Shown piece after piece: positions 19,571-29,146 of a DNA stretch of 51,144 bases (positions are counted from its first letter, which is position 1; each line of letters opens with the position of its first letter). The translations under genes were made by a program, and so were the position numbers. Under the pieces are notes generated by a model. It had not been told where the DNA came from, did no database searches, and worked only from the letters and a program-made list of their open reading frames with translations. This DNA is from an archaeon (lineage in GTDB: Archaea > AGJL01 > Methanococci > Methanococcales > Methanocaldococcaceae): NCBI GenBank assembly GCA_024278985.1, contig JAJRSC010000003.1, positions 1-51,144 of the forward strand, in the 5' to 3' direction.

Positions 19571-21676
19571 TTATAAAATAGCATAAAAGCCAGGTCTTGG
19601 GTTGTAAACTTCTCCAGCTTTAATAAGATATTCTAAAGCTTTTTTAACATCTACCTCAGATAAACCATATTCAGATGCTTTTTCATATATCTCTTCTTCT
19701 GGGGCTATTTTATCATCTCTTAAGTTTATTAGCTCTTTAATAATTCCTAAAACAGTATCCATTTTATCTCTTCTTGACTTAGGTGTTCCTGCTATCTTAT
19801 CTAAATCAATAGTTCCAGTTTCAGGGTCATAGGCAATCTCTTTTAAACAATAATCCATAATATTTATGGCCTCTTTAACATCTTCCTCTTCAACTCTATC
19901 TGATAATCTTGCCTTAGCATGCATTTCTGCTAATCTAACAATTGCCTCCAATTGTCTTGCAGTTATTGGGATAGGATTATCTCCTTCCCCTAATTTTCTC
20001 ATCTCTAAATAATATTTTTTAGCTAATTTTTTAGCTTTATCTGTTAAATATGGCATTATTAGTTTTTTCTCATCAAACTCTCCTAAATAAATTAATTGAT
20101 TTTCTTCAATATATGCACAACTTCTTGCAAATATTATATAGTATTTTAAAAGTTTTTCATCTACTAATATTCCATCTATCTCTATCTCTCCCAATATTGA
20201 ATACTCTTTTTTAGCTGTTTCAATATGTGTTTGTAAGATATGCTCAGCTATTTTATCATCAATATTTTTATCAGGGATATCTTTAAGTGGAAAAATTAAA
20301 TCAAATCTACTAAGTAAAGGGGCAGGGATATCAATCTGTTCAATGACTGTTAAATTTCTGTCAAATCTTCCTCTCTTTGGATTACATGCTGCTAAAACTG
20401 CACATCTTGCAGGAAGTTTAACATTTAATCCTCCTTTACTTATATGTATTGTTTGGCTTTCCATAGCCTCTAAAATATATCTCATTACATCTTTATTAAC
20501 TGTTAGCTCATCAATACATGCAGTTCCTTCATTTGCCTTTACAAAAACTCCTGGCTTAACTACCCACCCATCTCCTATTTCTGTGGATTCCCTTGTAACT
20601 ATTGCTGTTAATCCACCTCCTGTAGCAGTAGTTACAGATGCATAAGCATTTTGTGGGAATAGTCTTGCAATTCTTTTTAACATGGTTGTCTTTCCAATTC
20701 CTGGGTCAGTTATTAGAAGAATATGGCTGTCTCTTCTTAGGGGGGTACCATCAGGTAGAAATTTAAAAGCCCCTTTAATTTGTTGAAGAAAAATAGCTTT
20801 CTTAACTAATTCATATCCTTTAATTTGAGATATTAAATAGTTAGATAAAATATCAATAATTCCCTTTTTTTTGCCTAATTCATATAAAATCTCTATAATA
20901 TCATCATTATTTAATATATCTCTAACCTCAATTTTTTGAAAACTTTCAGAGATTTTGATATAATTACTTCTAATAAAAATTTCATAAACAGGGGCTTTTG
21001 ATTTTGTTTTTTTCTTTAAAACAGTTCCAACTACATCAACTCTCCCAGAATATATTCCTTTACTATTCTCTAAAAACACCTTAATACTTCTTGGTGGGTC
21101 ATCTGGATTTTTCATTAAGTCAATTGGTTGTTGAATTTCAAGCTCCTGTATATTTATATATGTTGAAGAATTTTCTAATAAATTCATTTTTTCATTACAT
21201 TCTTTACATCTTTCTTCAATTGGTTCAAAATAGTTATGAATAGGTTTTTCAATTGTAGAGCCACATTTTGGACAGACAAAATAAGCCCTTTTTAATAGAG
21301 CACAAACCTTTCCAGCTTTAATTATATTTCCTTCAAAAGTTATAAGTTTATTAATATCTTCAGCAGAAATATTTTCAATAAGCTTATAACAACCAATAGG
21401 ATTTTTAAATGCTATTTGAACCTTACTTAAATCATCATCTTCTCCAAACAACTCAATATATGTCTCTCTAAAAATATGTAATATTATATCCTCAACAAAT
21501 TTAGGATATTTTAATATATAGTCATTTAAATCTCCTGCATCTGGAAATAACTCTAAGAATTTTTTTATGTCAAATACAAAAATATTATCAAGCTTAGGAT
21601 TTTCTGATAACTCTGCTTTTATAAAGTATTTTATTTTATCTTCAAACAATTCTCTAAATTCTTCTTCTGTAATCAT
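19571..21676 (-). CDS. mcm: MCM replicative helicase
   Basis: A 701-residue minichromosome maintenance protein, the ring helicase that unwinds DNA at replication forks. Order: an N-terminal domain with a zinc-binding Cys quartet (C135, C138, C157, C160), an OB-fold region, and an AAA+ core with Walker A TDPGIGKT (Lys329), Walker B ACIDEL, sensor-1 CNPKRGRFD and arginine finger LLSRFDLIF. A C-terminal winged-helix-like domain follows. Walker A begins T rather than the usual G of GDPG, a mild variation. Methanococcales carry several mcm copies, some linked to mobile elements; this one sits among housekeeping genes. No intein is seen. Confidence 0.95.
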   Translation of the reverse strand: MITEEEFRELFEDKIKYFIKAELSENPKLDNIFVFDIKKFLELFPDAGDLNDYILKYPKFVEDIILHIFRETYIELFGEDDDLSKVQIAFKNPIGCYKLIENISAEDINKLITFEGNIIKAGKVCALLKRAYFVCPKCGSTIEKPIHNYFEPIEERCKECNEKMNLLENSSTYINIQELEIQQPIDLMKNPDDPPRSIKVFLENSKGIYSGRVDVVGTVLKKKTKSKAPVYEIFIRSNYIKISESFQKIEVRDILNNDDIIEILYELGKKKGIIDILSNYLISQIKGYELVKKAIFLQQIKGAFKFLPDGTPLRRDSHILLITDPGIGKTTMLKRIARLFPQNAYASVTTATGGGLTAIVTRESTEIGDGWVVKPGVFVKANEGTACIDELTVNKDVMRYILEAMESQTIHISKGGLNVKLPARCAVLAACNPKRGRFDRNLTVIEQIDIPAPLLSRFDLIFPLKDIPDKNIDDKIAEHILQTHIETAKKEYSILGEIEIDGILVDEKLLKYYIIFARSCAYIEENQLIYLGEFDEKKLIMPYLTDKAKKLAKKYYLEMRKLGEGDNPIPITARQLEAIVRLAEMHAKARLSDRVEEEDVKEAINIMDYCLKEIAYDPETGTIDLDKIAGTPKSRRDKMDTVLGIIKELINLRDDKIAPEEEIYEKASEYGLSEVDVKKALEYLIKAGEVYNPRPGFYAIL

Positions 21677-21762
21677 AATTATAACCTTATGATGATATTT
21701 TTAGTTAAAAATTTATTCAGAAAAAATATAGAATTTAGAATATTAATTTTAAAAAAAGTTAA

Positions 21763-22827
21763 TTAAAATTGAAGGGAAATAATTTTATTATATACTTTTT
21801 CACTTAACCATTCTCTACTTATATATTTATCATAGACAGGTAATCTTAATTTAAGTTTTAAACCTGCTTCCTCTGTCCATCTTTTTAGTTCTTCTATCTC
21901 TGGCCATTCTGCTTCAGGATTTACATAGTCCTTTGTTAATGGAGAAACCCCTCCCCAATCATCTACACCAGCCAATAAAAATAGTTGTCCAGTTTCTCTA
22001 TTTAAATTAGGGGGAATTTGTATTGATATATCTTCTAATATTAATTTTGCCAAAATAATAACTTTAAGCATTTTTAATGGTGAAGGTTCTCTAAAGTTTT
22101 CCATTGGTATTCCTTTTTTAGTTCTAAAATTCTGTATTATCACTTCTTGAATATGACCATACTTTTCATGTATTTTTTTAATTGTAAATAAGGAATCAAC
22201 TATTTCCTCATCAGTCTCTCCAATTCCTATTAATAATCCTGTTGTAAAAGGAATTTTTAACTTTCCAGCATTCTCTATCATTTCAATTCTTAATTTTGGT
22301 AATTTTCCAGGACTATTTTTGTGGGCTATAGTGTTCATCAACCTATCTGAAGCATTTTCAAGCATTAAACCCATTGAGGCATTAACTTCCTTTAACATCT
22401 TTAGCTCTTCATATTCTAAGATTCCACAGTTAGTATGGGGAAGTAAAGAGGTATTACTTAAAACCCAATCTTCCAAATCATAAAGATATTCAATAATGTT
22501 ATTATATCCCATCTTTTTTAGTTCTTCTCTAATTTTTTCATTTTTATCAACTCTTTCTCCAAATGTAAATAATGCTTCTCTACAACCAAATTTTTCTCCT
22601 TTTAAAACAATTTCTTTAACCTCTTCTGGTTTCATTAATTTAGCATTTTCCTCTCTAAATATACAGTATCCACATCTATTTATACACCACTTACATAATG
22701 GAATAAAAACATTTTTGGAATAAGTTATATATTCCCTCTTAAATTTATTATTTATAATATTAATATATTTAATAATATTGTTTATACTATTTTCCTTTAA
22801 AAATTGAATAGCCTCCTCCCTATTCAT
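21763..22827 (-). CDS. cofG: FO synthase subunit 1 (7,8-didemethyl-8-hydroxy-5-deazariboflavin synthase, CofG)
   Basis: CofG is a radical-SAM enzyme which, with CofH, makes FO, the chromophore of coenzyme F420. The 354-residue protein has the CxxxCxxC cluster motif at C48, C52 and C55 (in [13 protein letters not shown]), plus the family segments [29 protein letters not shown] and the C-terminal [20 protein letters not shown]. Cys45 adds an extra cysteine beside the cluster. The start overlaps the stop of the upstream PHP gene by 4 bases (ATGA), so the two are translated together. cofH is not nearby. Confidence 0.95.
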   Translation of the reverse strand: MNREEAIQFLKENSINNIIKYINIINNKFKREYITYSKNVFIPLCKWCINRCGYCIFREENAKLMKPEEVKEIVLKGEKFGCREALFTFGERVDKNEKIREELKKMGYNNIIEYLYDLEDWVLSNTSLLPHTNCGILEYEELKMLKEVNASMGLMLENASDRLMNTIAHKNSPGKLPKLRIEMIENAGKLKIPFTTGLLIGIGETDEEIVDSLFTIKKIHEKYGHIQEVIIQNFRTKKGIPMENFREPSPLKMLKVIILAKLILEDISIQIPPNLNRETGQLFLLAGVDDWGGVSPLTKDYVNPEAEWPEIEELKRWTEEAGLKLKLRLPVYDKYISREWLSEKVYNKIISLQF

Positions 22828-23486
22828 AATCCCACAATTCTTTTTATTAACTCTTTTGGATAATCAGCAAGTGTTTTTTTTAACTCATTATTATTTAATC
22901 CTGCTCCCAACCCTACTTTTTTGGCAAATTCTAAATTAATTAAATCACTTGGAGCATGAGCATCAGTATTTATTAAAGTTTTTAAATTATACTCTCTGGC
23001 AATATTAACAACATGACCATTTGTTATATTGTGTCCTCTTCTTGAAGTTATTTCTATGAAGATATCATTTTCTTTTAAATTTTCAGCAGTCTCTTTATCA
23101 ATGAATCCTGGATGAGCTAAGATATCAACATCTTCAGATATTGAAGCATAGTAATTTGTCTTTTCTTCAACAGGTTCAACAACAGTCTCCCCATGAACTA
23201 CAACAATCTCAGCTCCTAAATCCTTTGCTTTTCTTGATAATTTTGGAATGGATCTTGGTGGAATATGAGTAAGTTCAATACCAACAATAACAACAATATC
23301 CCAATATTCTTTTAATTTTTCTCTGGTTATTATTATCTTTTTAATTAACTCCTTATAGTTGCTAAAATCAGCATGGTCAGTTATAGCTACTGCTTTATGA
23401 TTTAAAACTATTGCTCTCCTCACTAATTCAGAAGGTAATAACTCTCCATCACTAAAAATAGTATGGGTATGGAAATCATATCTCAA
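22824..23486 (-). CDS. PHP-domain metal-dependent phosphoesterase
   Basis: A 220-residue PHP-family protein with all expected metal ligands: [13 protein letters not shown] at the N terminus, [36 protein letters not shown], and the C-terminal [11 protein letters not shown]. It belongs to the histidinol-phosphatase-like branch, but histidinol phosphatase activity is not established for this subgroup. Coupling with cofG through an ATGA overlap hints at a role near F420 or a phosphate ester in that pathway; this is inference. The upstream region carries the tRNA-Leu gene on the same strand. Confidence 0.9.
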   Translation of the reverse strand: MRYDFHTHTIFSDGELLPSELVRRAIVLNHKAVAITDHADFSNYKELIKKIIITREKLKEYWDIVVIVGIELTHIPPRSIPKLSRKAKDLGAEIVVVHGETVVEPVEEKTNYYASISEDVDILAHPGFIDKETAENLKENDIFIEITSRRGHNITNGHVVNIAREYNLKTLINTDAHAPSDLINLEFAKKVGLGAGLNNNELKKTLADYPKELIKRIVGL

Positions 23487-23547
23487 AAAATCACCTTTAT
23501 ATATAATTAAATATATGAATATAAATAATAATAAAAAATAAAAATAG

Positions 23548-23632
23548 TGCAGGGGCGGGGATTTGAACCCCGGAACCCCTTCGGGACCGGATCTTAAGTC
23601 CGGCGCCTTTGGCCAGGCTTGGCGACCCCTGC
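23548..23632 (-). tRNA. tRNA-Leu (anticodon UAA)
   Basis: Read on the minus strand this folds as a class II tRNA. The acceptor GCAGGGG pairs with CCCCTGC; there is a D-arm, an anticodon stem CCGGA/TCCGG with loop CTTAAGA (anticodon UAA), a long variable arm built from CCC-GAAG-GGG, and a T-arm CGGGG-TTCAAAT-CCCCG. The discriminator is A, as expected for leucine, and CCA is not encoded. No intron is seen. Its high G+C stands out sharply from the surroundings, as structured RNAs do in AT-rich hyperthermophiles. Confidence 0.97.
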
Positions 23633-23666
23633 ATGTAATCGGTGATAAAATTAAATAACATTTATC

Positions 23667-23683
23667 ATATATATACTTTTCGG
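23667..23683 (-). promoter_or_regulatory. tRNA-Leu promoter (BRE/TATA)
   Basis: On the minus strand CCGAAAAG is followed directly by TATATATATG, an archetypal archaeal BRE plus TATA box about 40 bases upstream of the mature tRNA. It is the clearest promoter in the window. Confidence 0.7.
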
Positions 23684-23755
23684 TTTTAATTTGATTCGTA
23701 TATTTAAAAAATATTAAACAAAATTAAAAAGATTTAAATTATATTAGGACTAAAA

Positions 23756-24247
23756 ATGAAGAGGGCTACACTAATTTTATATAACTCTTATGATAAAAAG
23801 AGGTGGCATGAAGCTCATAAAAGAGCTATAGCAAGAGCAGCACCTGTTTGTTATGCATATGATTTTAATTTAGCTATAATGGATTTTCCAGTTAAAGATA
23901 TCAATGATATAAACATAAAAACAACAATTGGAGAAGAAGGAAAATATTTAGAGTATTTAATAGAAAAAAATAGATTTTTTATTGTTGATAAATTTCTACC
24001 TCAGTTTGGAATTCCAATAGCAACAACATCAAAGCCAGAAAAAGTAATATCCCCCAAGGAGGTTGTAAAACTTTTAAATAAAAAACCTGTTGGTCTATTT
24101 GTTGGATTAGGAAGGCATGGATTACCAAAGGAGATTCTAAATTTTTGTAAGTTTCATCTTGATATTACTGAGAAAAGAGTATCTTTAGAGACCTGTACAG
24201 CCATTGGAATTATACCATCAACAATTTATTGGCTAAGTAAAAGATAA
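23756..24247 (+). CDS. DUF531 family protein, SPOUT methyltransferase-like
   Basis: A 163-residue protein of a family I associate with methanogens (DUF531). The C-terminal part, PVGLFVGLGRHGLPKEIL then FHLDITEKRVSLETCTAIGIIP, follows the SPOUT methyltransferase pattern: a G-rich loop with HGLP, and a final S-L-E/N-x-x-x-A-x-G knot segment. An RNA methyltransferase role is therefore plausible but inferred by eye. There is no Shine-Dalgarno site before the ATG, and a TATA-like TTTAAATTA at 23733-23741 sits only about 20 bases upstream, so the transcript may be leaderless. It lies between the tRNA-Leu gene and the ATPase operon. Confidence 0.85.
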   Translation: MKRATLILYNSYDKKRWHEAHKRAIARAAPVCYAYDFNLAIMDFPVKDINDINIKTTIGEEGKYLEYLIEKNRFFIVDKFLPQFGIPIATTSKPEKVISPKEVVKLLNKKPVGLFVGLGRHGLPKEILNFCKFHLDITEKRVSLETCTAIGIIPSTIYWLSKR

Positions 24248-24304
24248 ATTATTTATACTCTTTAAAGGCATTTTTAATTAATTGCTTATAAATAAGGTGG
24301 AAAA

Positions 24305-24613
24305 ATGAGTATATTAGAGGCTGTTAAAGAGGTTAGATTAGCCGAAGAACAGGCTATAAATAAAATTGAAGAGGCCAAAAAAAAAGCTGAAGAAATAAAA
24401 CAGGAAGCTGTTGAATTAGCAAAAAAAATTATTAAAGAAAAAGAGGAAAAAGCTAAAAAGAAAGTTGAAGAGATGATAAAAGTAAAAGAAGAAGAAGCCA
24501 AGAAAAAAGCTGAAGAAATAATTTATGAGGTTGAAGATGAAATAAAAGAAATTATGTCTATAGCCAAAATTAAAATACTATCCCTAAAGTTAGAGGAAGT
24601 ATTAGAAATTTAA
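24305..24613 (+). CDS. atpH: A1AO ATP synthase subunit H
   Basis: A 102-residue, nearly all-helical charged protein whose Lys/Glu/Ala-rich heptads form the coiled coil of subunit H. H pairs with E in the peripheral stalk that links the A1 head to AO subunit I. First gene of the operon H-I-K-E-C-F-A-B; GGTGG stands 5 bases before the ATG. A TATA-like ATTTATACT at about 24250-24258 is well placed for the operon promoter. The C-terminal [23 protein letters not shown] is the globular end expected to meet E. Confidence 0.88.
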   Translation: MSILEAVKEVRLAEEQAINKIEEAKKKAEEIKQEAVELAKKIIKEKEEKAKKKVEEMIKVKEEEAKKKAEEIIYEVEDEIKEIMSIAKIKILSLKLEEVLEI

Positions 24614-24625
24614 TAGGTGATTTTT

Positions 24626-26662
24626 GTGAGACCAGTAAGAATGAAGAAAGTTAAAGCGGTGATATTTGATGAATATATCGATGATGTTATAAGAGAATTA
24701 CATGAAACTGGATTAGTAGAGATATATGATTTATCTGAAAGATTAGAAGATTATGAATGGAACTCTATCTTAGAGCCATCATCTTCAGCACCATATATAA
24801 GAGATGTTACTGGTTTATTGATAAAGGTAAGTAAAATTTTAGATTTATTTGAGAGTGTAAATCCTAAAAGTTCATCAATCTCAGATTTTTTAAATCCTAA
24901 ACCAATAGAAAAAAAGAGAGTCCCTAATTCTCATAATGATGTTATGAATTATGTTAAAAATATTGTTAGTCAAGTTGATAAAGATGTTGAAACTCTTGCT
25001 GAAAAGTTAAATACCCTTGAATCTGAAAAATCAAAAATTTCCCAAACAATTGAACAATTAAAATATATATATAATTTAGATATAGATCTTAAATATGTAG
25101 GGGATGGAAAATTTGTTAGTGTTTATGTTGGTTTAATTCCAGAAGAGAAAATCAATAAACTAAAAAATGAGTTAGAAAATGAAACAAATGGATATTCTGA
25201 TGTTTTAATAGGACAGAAAAATGATGTTAATGATGATAAAGTTCCTTCTGTTGTTATAATATTAAATGAATACTTAGAAAAAGCCCTTTCAATACTAAGA
25301 AAAAATGATTTTGAAAAATTAAATGTTGGAGATATAGAGGGATTACCAAAAGAGGCAATACAAAAATTAGAAAGTAAGTTAAAAGAAATTGAAAAGGAAA
25401 TTGAAAGTATAAAAGAAAAATTAAAAACTTTAGCAGAAAAATGGTATAATGAGTTATTAGTCATTTATGAACTTTTAAACATTGAAAAAGAGAGAGCTGA
25501 AGTATATACAAAGTTTGGTAAGACAGAGAGGACTTATTATATTGAATTATGGACTCCAAAGTTTAATGTAGATAAAGTCAAAAAAATAATTGAAGAAAAA
25601 TCTAATGGATACTGTGAAATTGAAGTTTCTGAACCAGATGAGCCAGAAGAAAAGATTCCTGTATTGTTAAATAATCCTAAACCTGTCAAGCCATTTGAAA
25701 TGCTTACAGAGATGTATGCATTACCTAAGTATAATGAAATAGACCCAACTATTCTAATAGTCCCAGGATTTTTATTATTTTATGGAATTATGCTAACTGA
25801 TGCTGTTTATGGATTAGCTTTAACATTGGCTGGTTTATGGATGTGGAAAAAAATAGGACAAGTAAGTGAAGGAGCTAAAAAATTAGGATATATTTTAACA
25901 TTAGCAGGAATCTCAACAGTTGTTATGGGTATTATAACAGGTGGTTACTTAGGAGACTTCTTAAAACAATTCCTTGGAATTGATATATATAAAATGGGAT
26001 TGGCATTAGTTAATCCACTTGGAGAAAGTTTATTTATAAAAAATGGTCCAATAGCAATATTAGGATTTGCCATAGCAGTTGGTTTAATCCATTTATTAGT
26101 TGGTTTGGTTGTTGGTTTCTGTGAGAATATCAAAAGAGGTTTAGTTGAAGATGCTATAATAAACCAAGGAATTTGGATATTTGTTATATTAGCAGTAATA
26201 TTATTAGTTTTAATAAAGGTTTTAGCTCCTGGAAGTTTAATGATAGGATTAGGAATCTTATTAATATCCATAGCAGTAGCAATATTGGCAAGTATGTATA
26301 AAGGTTATAAAGAAAATGGTATTATGGGAGCACTTTTAGGAGGTTTAGATATAACTGGATTCTTAGGAAATGTGTTATCTTACGCAAGATTGTTAGCTCT
26401 CTGTTTAGCTACTGGAGGTTTAGCAATGGCCGTAAATATTATGGCCAAACTTGTTAATGAATCTGTCCCAGTCGTTGGGATAATTTTAGCGATAGTTATA
26501 TTAATAGGAGGGCATATTTTCAACTTTGTAATGAACGGTTTAGGTGCTTTTATACACTCCTTAAGATTACATTATGTTGAATTCTTCAGTCAGTTTTATG
26601 AAGGTGGAGGTAAGAAATTTATCCCATTTAAATCAAATAGAGAATACACAACAACAAATTAA
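24626..26662 (+). CDS. atpI: A1AO ATP synthase subunit I (a-type membrane subunit)
   Basis: Subunit I carries the ion half-channels facing the K ring and anchors the peripheral stalks. The N-terminal half, about 370 residues, is cytoplasmic with coiled coil. The C-terminal half has about seven or eight membrane helices, with the essential arginine in LSYARLLALCLATGG. At 678 residues it has normal length. I prefer the GTG at 24626, which gives RPVRMKKVKAV at the N terminus, because AGGTGA lies 5 bases upstream. The in-frame GTG at 24617 is inside that ribosome site. Confidence 0.95.
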   Translation: MRPVRMKKVKAVIFDEYIDDVIRELHETGLVEIYDLSERLEDYEWNSILEPSSSAPYIRDVTGLLIKVSKILDLFESVNPKSSSISDFLNPKPIEKKRVPNSHNDVMNYVKNIVSQVDKDVETLAEKLNTLESEKSKISQTIEQLKYIYNLDIDLKYVGDGKFVSVYVGLIPEEKINKLKNELENETNGYSDVLIGQKNDVNDDKVPSVVIILNEYLEKALSILRKNDFEKLNVGDIEGLPKEAIQKLESKLKEIEKEIESIKEKLKTLAEKWYNELLVIYELLNIEKERAEVYTKFGKTERTYYIELWTPKFNVDKVKKIIEEKSNGYCEIEVSEPDEPEEKIPVLLNNPKPVKPFEMLTEMYALPKYNEIDPTILIVPGFLLFYGIMLTDAVYGLALTLAGLWMWKKIGQVSEGAKKLGYILTLAGISTVVMGIITGGYLGDFLKQFLGIDIYKMGLALVNPLGESLFIKNGPIAILGFAIAVGLIHLLVGLVVGFCENIKRGLVEDAIINQGIWIFVILAVILLVLIKVLAPGSLMIGLGILLISIAVAILASMYKGYKENGIMGALLGGLDITGFLGNVLSYARLLALCLATGGLAMAVNIMAKLVNESVPVVGIILAIVILIGGHIFNFVMNGLGAFIHSLRLHYVEFFSQFYEGGGKKFIPFKSNREYTTTN

Positions 26663-26677
26663 AAGAGGTGGTTTTTT

Positions 26678-27331
26678 ATGGATCCTATATTAATTGGTGC
26701 AATTGGTGCAGGTTTAGCAGTTGGTATTGCAGGTTTAGGTTCTGGAATTGGTGCAGGAATTACTGGAGCAAGTGGTGCAGGAGTTGTTGCAGAAGACCCT
26801 AACAAGTTTGGGACAGCAATAGTTTTCCAAGCTCTTCCTCAGACACAAGGATTATATGGTTTTTTAGTGGCTATCTTAATATTATTTGTCTTTAAAACAG
26901 CTCCAGCATGGGCAATGTTTGCTGCTGGATTAGCTACTGGATTAGCAGGTTTATCTGCTATTGGTCAAGGAATTGCTTCTTCAGCAGGTTTAGGTGCAGT
27001 TGCTGAAAATAGTGAAATGTTTGGTAAAGCTATGGTTTTCTCTGTCCTTCCAGAAACTCAGGCAATTTATGGGTTGTTAATTGCTATCTTATTATTGGTA
27101 GGTGTTTTCTCTGGAGCAGGGGCTACAAGTATTGCAGCATTAGGTGCAGGGTTTGCAGTAGGGTTTGCTGGATTATCAGGGATTGGTCAAGGTATTACAG
27201 CAGCAGGAGCTATTGGAGCAACAGCAAGAGACCCAGATGCTATGGGTAAAGGTTTAGTTTTAGCAGTTATGCCAGAAACATTTGCTATATTTGGTTTGTT
27301 AATTGCTATCTTAATTATGATTATACTCTAA
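26678..27331 (+). CDS. atpK: A1AO ATP synthase proteolipid subunit K, three fused hairpins
   Basis: The 217-residue proteolipid contains three helical hairpins in tandem (residues about 5-72, 78-143 and 150-216), as described for M. jannaschii, instead of the usual one or two. The ion-binding carboxylate is Glu126 in hairpin 2 (LPETQAIYG) and Glu200 in hairpin 3 (MPETFAIFG). In hairpin 1 the position is Gln55 (LPQTQGLYG). The ring therefore has two carboxylates per six helices. T-Q after the carboxylate and Q97/Q171 in GQGI resemble Na+-binding K rings, so sodium coupling is plausible. The gene follows atpI by 15 bases, with GAGGTGG before the ATG. Confidence 0.95.
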   Translation: MDPILIGAIGAGLAVGIAGLGSGIGAGITGASGAGVVAEDPNKFGTAIVFQALPQTQGLYGFLVAILILFVFKTAPAWAMFAAGLATGLAGLSAIGQGIASSAGLGAVAENSEMFGKAMVFSVLPETQAIYGLLIAILLLVGVFSGAGATSIAALGAGFAVGFAGLSGIGQGITAAGAIGATARDPDAMGKGLVLAVMPETFAIFGLLIAILIMIIL

Positions 27332-27362
27332 ACCTAATAAATTTTTTATTGAGGAGATACAA

Positions 27363-27959
27363 ATGGGAGTTGACAAAATAAAAAATAAGATTTTAGAAGA
27401 TGCTGATATACAGGTAAAGAAAATTTTAGAGGAAGCAGAAAAGGAGAAAGAAGAAATATTAAAAAAAGCTGAAGAGGAGGCAAATAAAAGATATGAAGAA
27501 ATAATTAAAAGAGGAGAAAAAGAGGCGGAGATGGTTTATAATAGAATTATAGCTGAGGCAAAACTTGAAGCAAAGAAAAAACTTTTAAAAGCAAAGGAGA
27601 AAATAATTGAAAAGGCTATTCAAAAAATTAAAGAAGATTTATTTAAGCTACCTGAAAAACCAGAATATAGAGATAAGTTATATAAATTAACTGTTGAGGC
27701 TATAGAATTATTAGGTGAGGAGGATAGTTATATAGCAAAAATTAATAAAAGAGATATTAATCTATTAAAAGAAATTCAGAATGAACTAAAATATGATTTT
27801 GGTAAAAACATAACATTAAAAGTTGAAACAGTTGATATAATTGGAGGTATAATTTTACAAACAATTGATAAAACTAAAGAGGTAGATAATAGTTTAGAGG
27901 CTATATTTGAAAGAAAACTTCCAGAAATAAGAATTAAGTTATCAGAGAAGTTATTTTAA
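27363..27959 (+). CDS. atpE: A1AO ATP synthase subunit E
   Basis: A 198-residue peripheral-stalk subunit. An N-terminal charged coiled coil (about residues 1-100, with EEAEKEKEEILKKAEEEANK) pairs with H. A C-terminal globular domain (ETVDIIGGIILQTIDKTKEVDNS is the family signature, given here only as an anchor for residues about 155-178) binds the top of A1. The start follows GAGGAGATACAA. Operon position between K and C is conserved. Confidence 0.93.
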   Translation: MGVDKIKNKILEDADIQVKKILEEAEKEKEEILKKAEEEANKRYEEIIKRGEKEAEMVYNRIIAEAKLEAKKKLLKAKEKIIEKAIQKIKEDLFKLPEKPEYRDKLYKLTVEAIELLGEEDSYIAKINKRDINLLKEIQNELKYDFGKNITLKVETVDIIGGIILQTIDKTKEVDNSLEAIFERKLPEIRIKLSEKLF

Positions 27960-27973
27960 TATAGGTGAGTAAA

Positions 27974-29146
27974 ATGGGGGTGGAAACACTATTAAACTTA
28001 GATATATTTTTTAAGACGCTAATGGATGTTATAAATAATCCCTTTATCATGCTTTTATCACTTATTACAGTTATTATTGTTTTAGTTATTATCGTTTGGA
28101 TTACAAAGATGATTATTGACTTGGCTCCATATGCATATGTAAATGCAAGGATTAGAGCAAGAGAAGGGAGATTATTAGATAATAATAAATTTAATGAATT
28201 ATTAGAGGCAGGTAGTTTTGAGGAGATGTTAGGATTACTTTCAGATACAGACTATTATAAATATATAGAGAGTTCTGAAAAGAATCCTTTAATGGTTGAG
28301 AAAGCTTTAGATACATATTTAGCAGACATGTATCAATTTATCTATAATATTTCCCCAGATTCTGCAAAGAAAGTTTTAAAAGTATTCACTATGAAGTATG
28401 ACATAAAAAATATAAAATCACTTTTAAGGGCTAAATATTATGGACTATCTCCTGAAAAGACAATTGAATTATTAATTCCAATTGGTAATTTATCTAACAA
28501 ATTGAAAGATTTAGCAGAATATAAAACTGTTGAAGAAGTTATTAGAGGTTTAGAAGGGACAGAATATTTTAAAATTTTACAGGAAGAACTTTCTAATTAT
28601 GAACAAACAAAAAATTTAATGTGGTTAGAGTTAGCTTTAGATAAATATTATTTAAATTCTCTTAAAAAAGAGATTATAATAGAAGGAAAAGAAGAAGATA
28701 TATTTAGAGAGTTTATTGGGACAATAATAGATATTGAGAACCTTAAAGTATTATTAAAAGCAAAAGCAGATAATATTTCAGGGGATGAATTAACAAGATT
28801 TTTAACACCTGGGTATGAATTAGCTGATTGGAAACTTAAAGAACTTGCAGGAGCTTCTGGAATTGAAGGAGTTTTAAGTGGGTTAGAAGGAACAAGTTAT
28901 TCAACTATTTTATCTGATGCTATGGAAGAATATGAAAAAACTAAATCTATTTATGTATTTGAAAAAGTATTAGACAAATTTATTATAAATAAAGGTAAGG
29001 CATTGTCTTTAAGAAAACCATTTGGAATAGGTCCAATATTAAGCTTAATAGTATCAAAAGAGGAAGAAGTCAGAAAATTAAAGACAATTATAAAAGGTAA
29101 ATTAGAGAATTTAAAAGTTGATGAGTTAAAAAGTTTGGTGAGTTAG
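27974..29146 (+). CDS. atpC: A1AO ATP synthase subunit C with an N-terminal membrane helix
   Basis: Subunit C is the funnel that couples the central stalk to the K ring. After ATG 27974 the protein has 390 residues; the in-frame GTG at 27965 is within the ribosome site AGGTGAG. The typical subunit C core begins at YAYVNARIRAREG (about residue 53). Before it is an extra hydrophobic segment (about residues 25-50, LLSLITVIIVLVIIVW) that looks like a membrane anchor and is absent from most A/V-type C or d subunits. The three-fold helical repeat of the core (the GTEYFKIL and GTSYSTIL repeats) is visible. Confidence 0.92.
   Translation: MGVETLLNLDIFFKTLMDVINNPFIMLLSLITVIIVLVIIVWITKMIIDLAPYAYVNARIRAREGRLLDNNKFNELLEAGSFEEMLGLLSDTDYYKYIESSEKNPLMVEKALDTYLADMYQFIYNISPDSAKKVLKVFTMKYDIKNIKSLLRAKYYGLSPEKTIELLIPIGNLSNKLKDLAEYKTVEEVIRGLEGTEYFKILQEELSNYEQTKNLMWLELALDKYYLNSLKKEIIIEGKEEDIFREFIGTIIDIENLKVLLKAKADNISGDELTRFLTPGYELADWKLKELAGASGIEGVLSGLEGTSYSTILSDAMEEYEKTKSIYVFEKVLDKFIINKGKALSLRKPFGIGPILSLIVSKEEEVRKLKTIIKGKLENLKVDELKSLVS

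Noticed and set aside
19571-21676. mcm as part of an integrated mobile element
   Set aside because: Although extra mcm copies can be element-borne, no integrase, att repeats or tRNA duplication flank it; neighbours are housekeeping genes.
23548-23632. tRNA-Leu as an integration site
   Set aside because: I saw no second copy of the tRNA 3' end in the window and no integrase.
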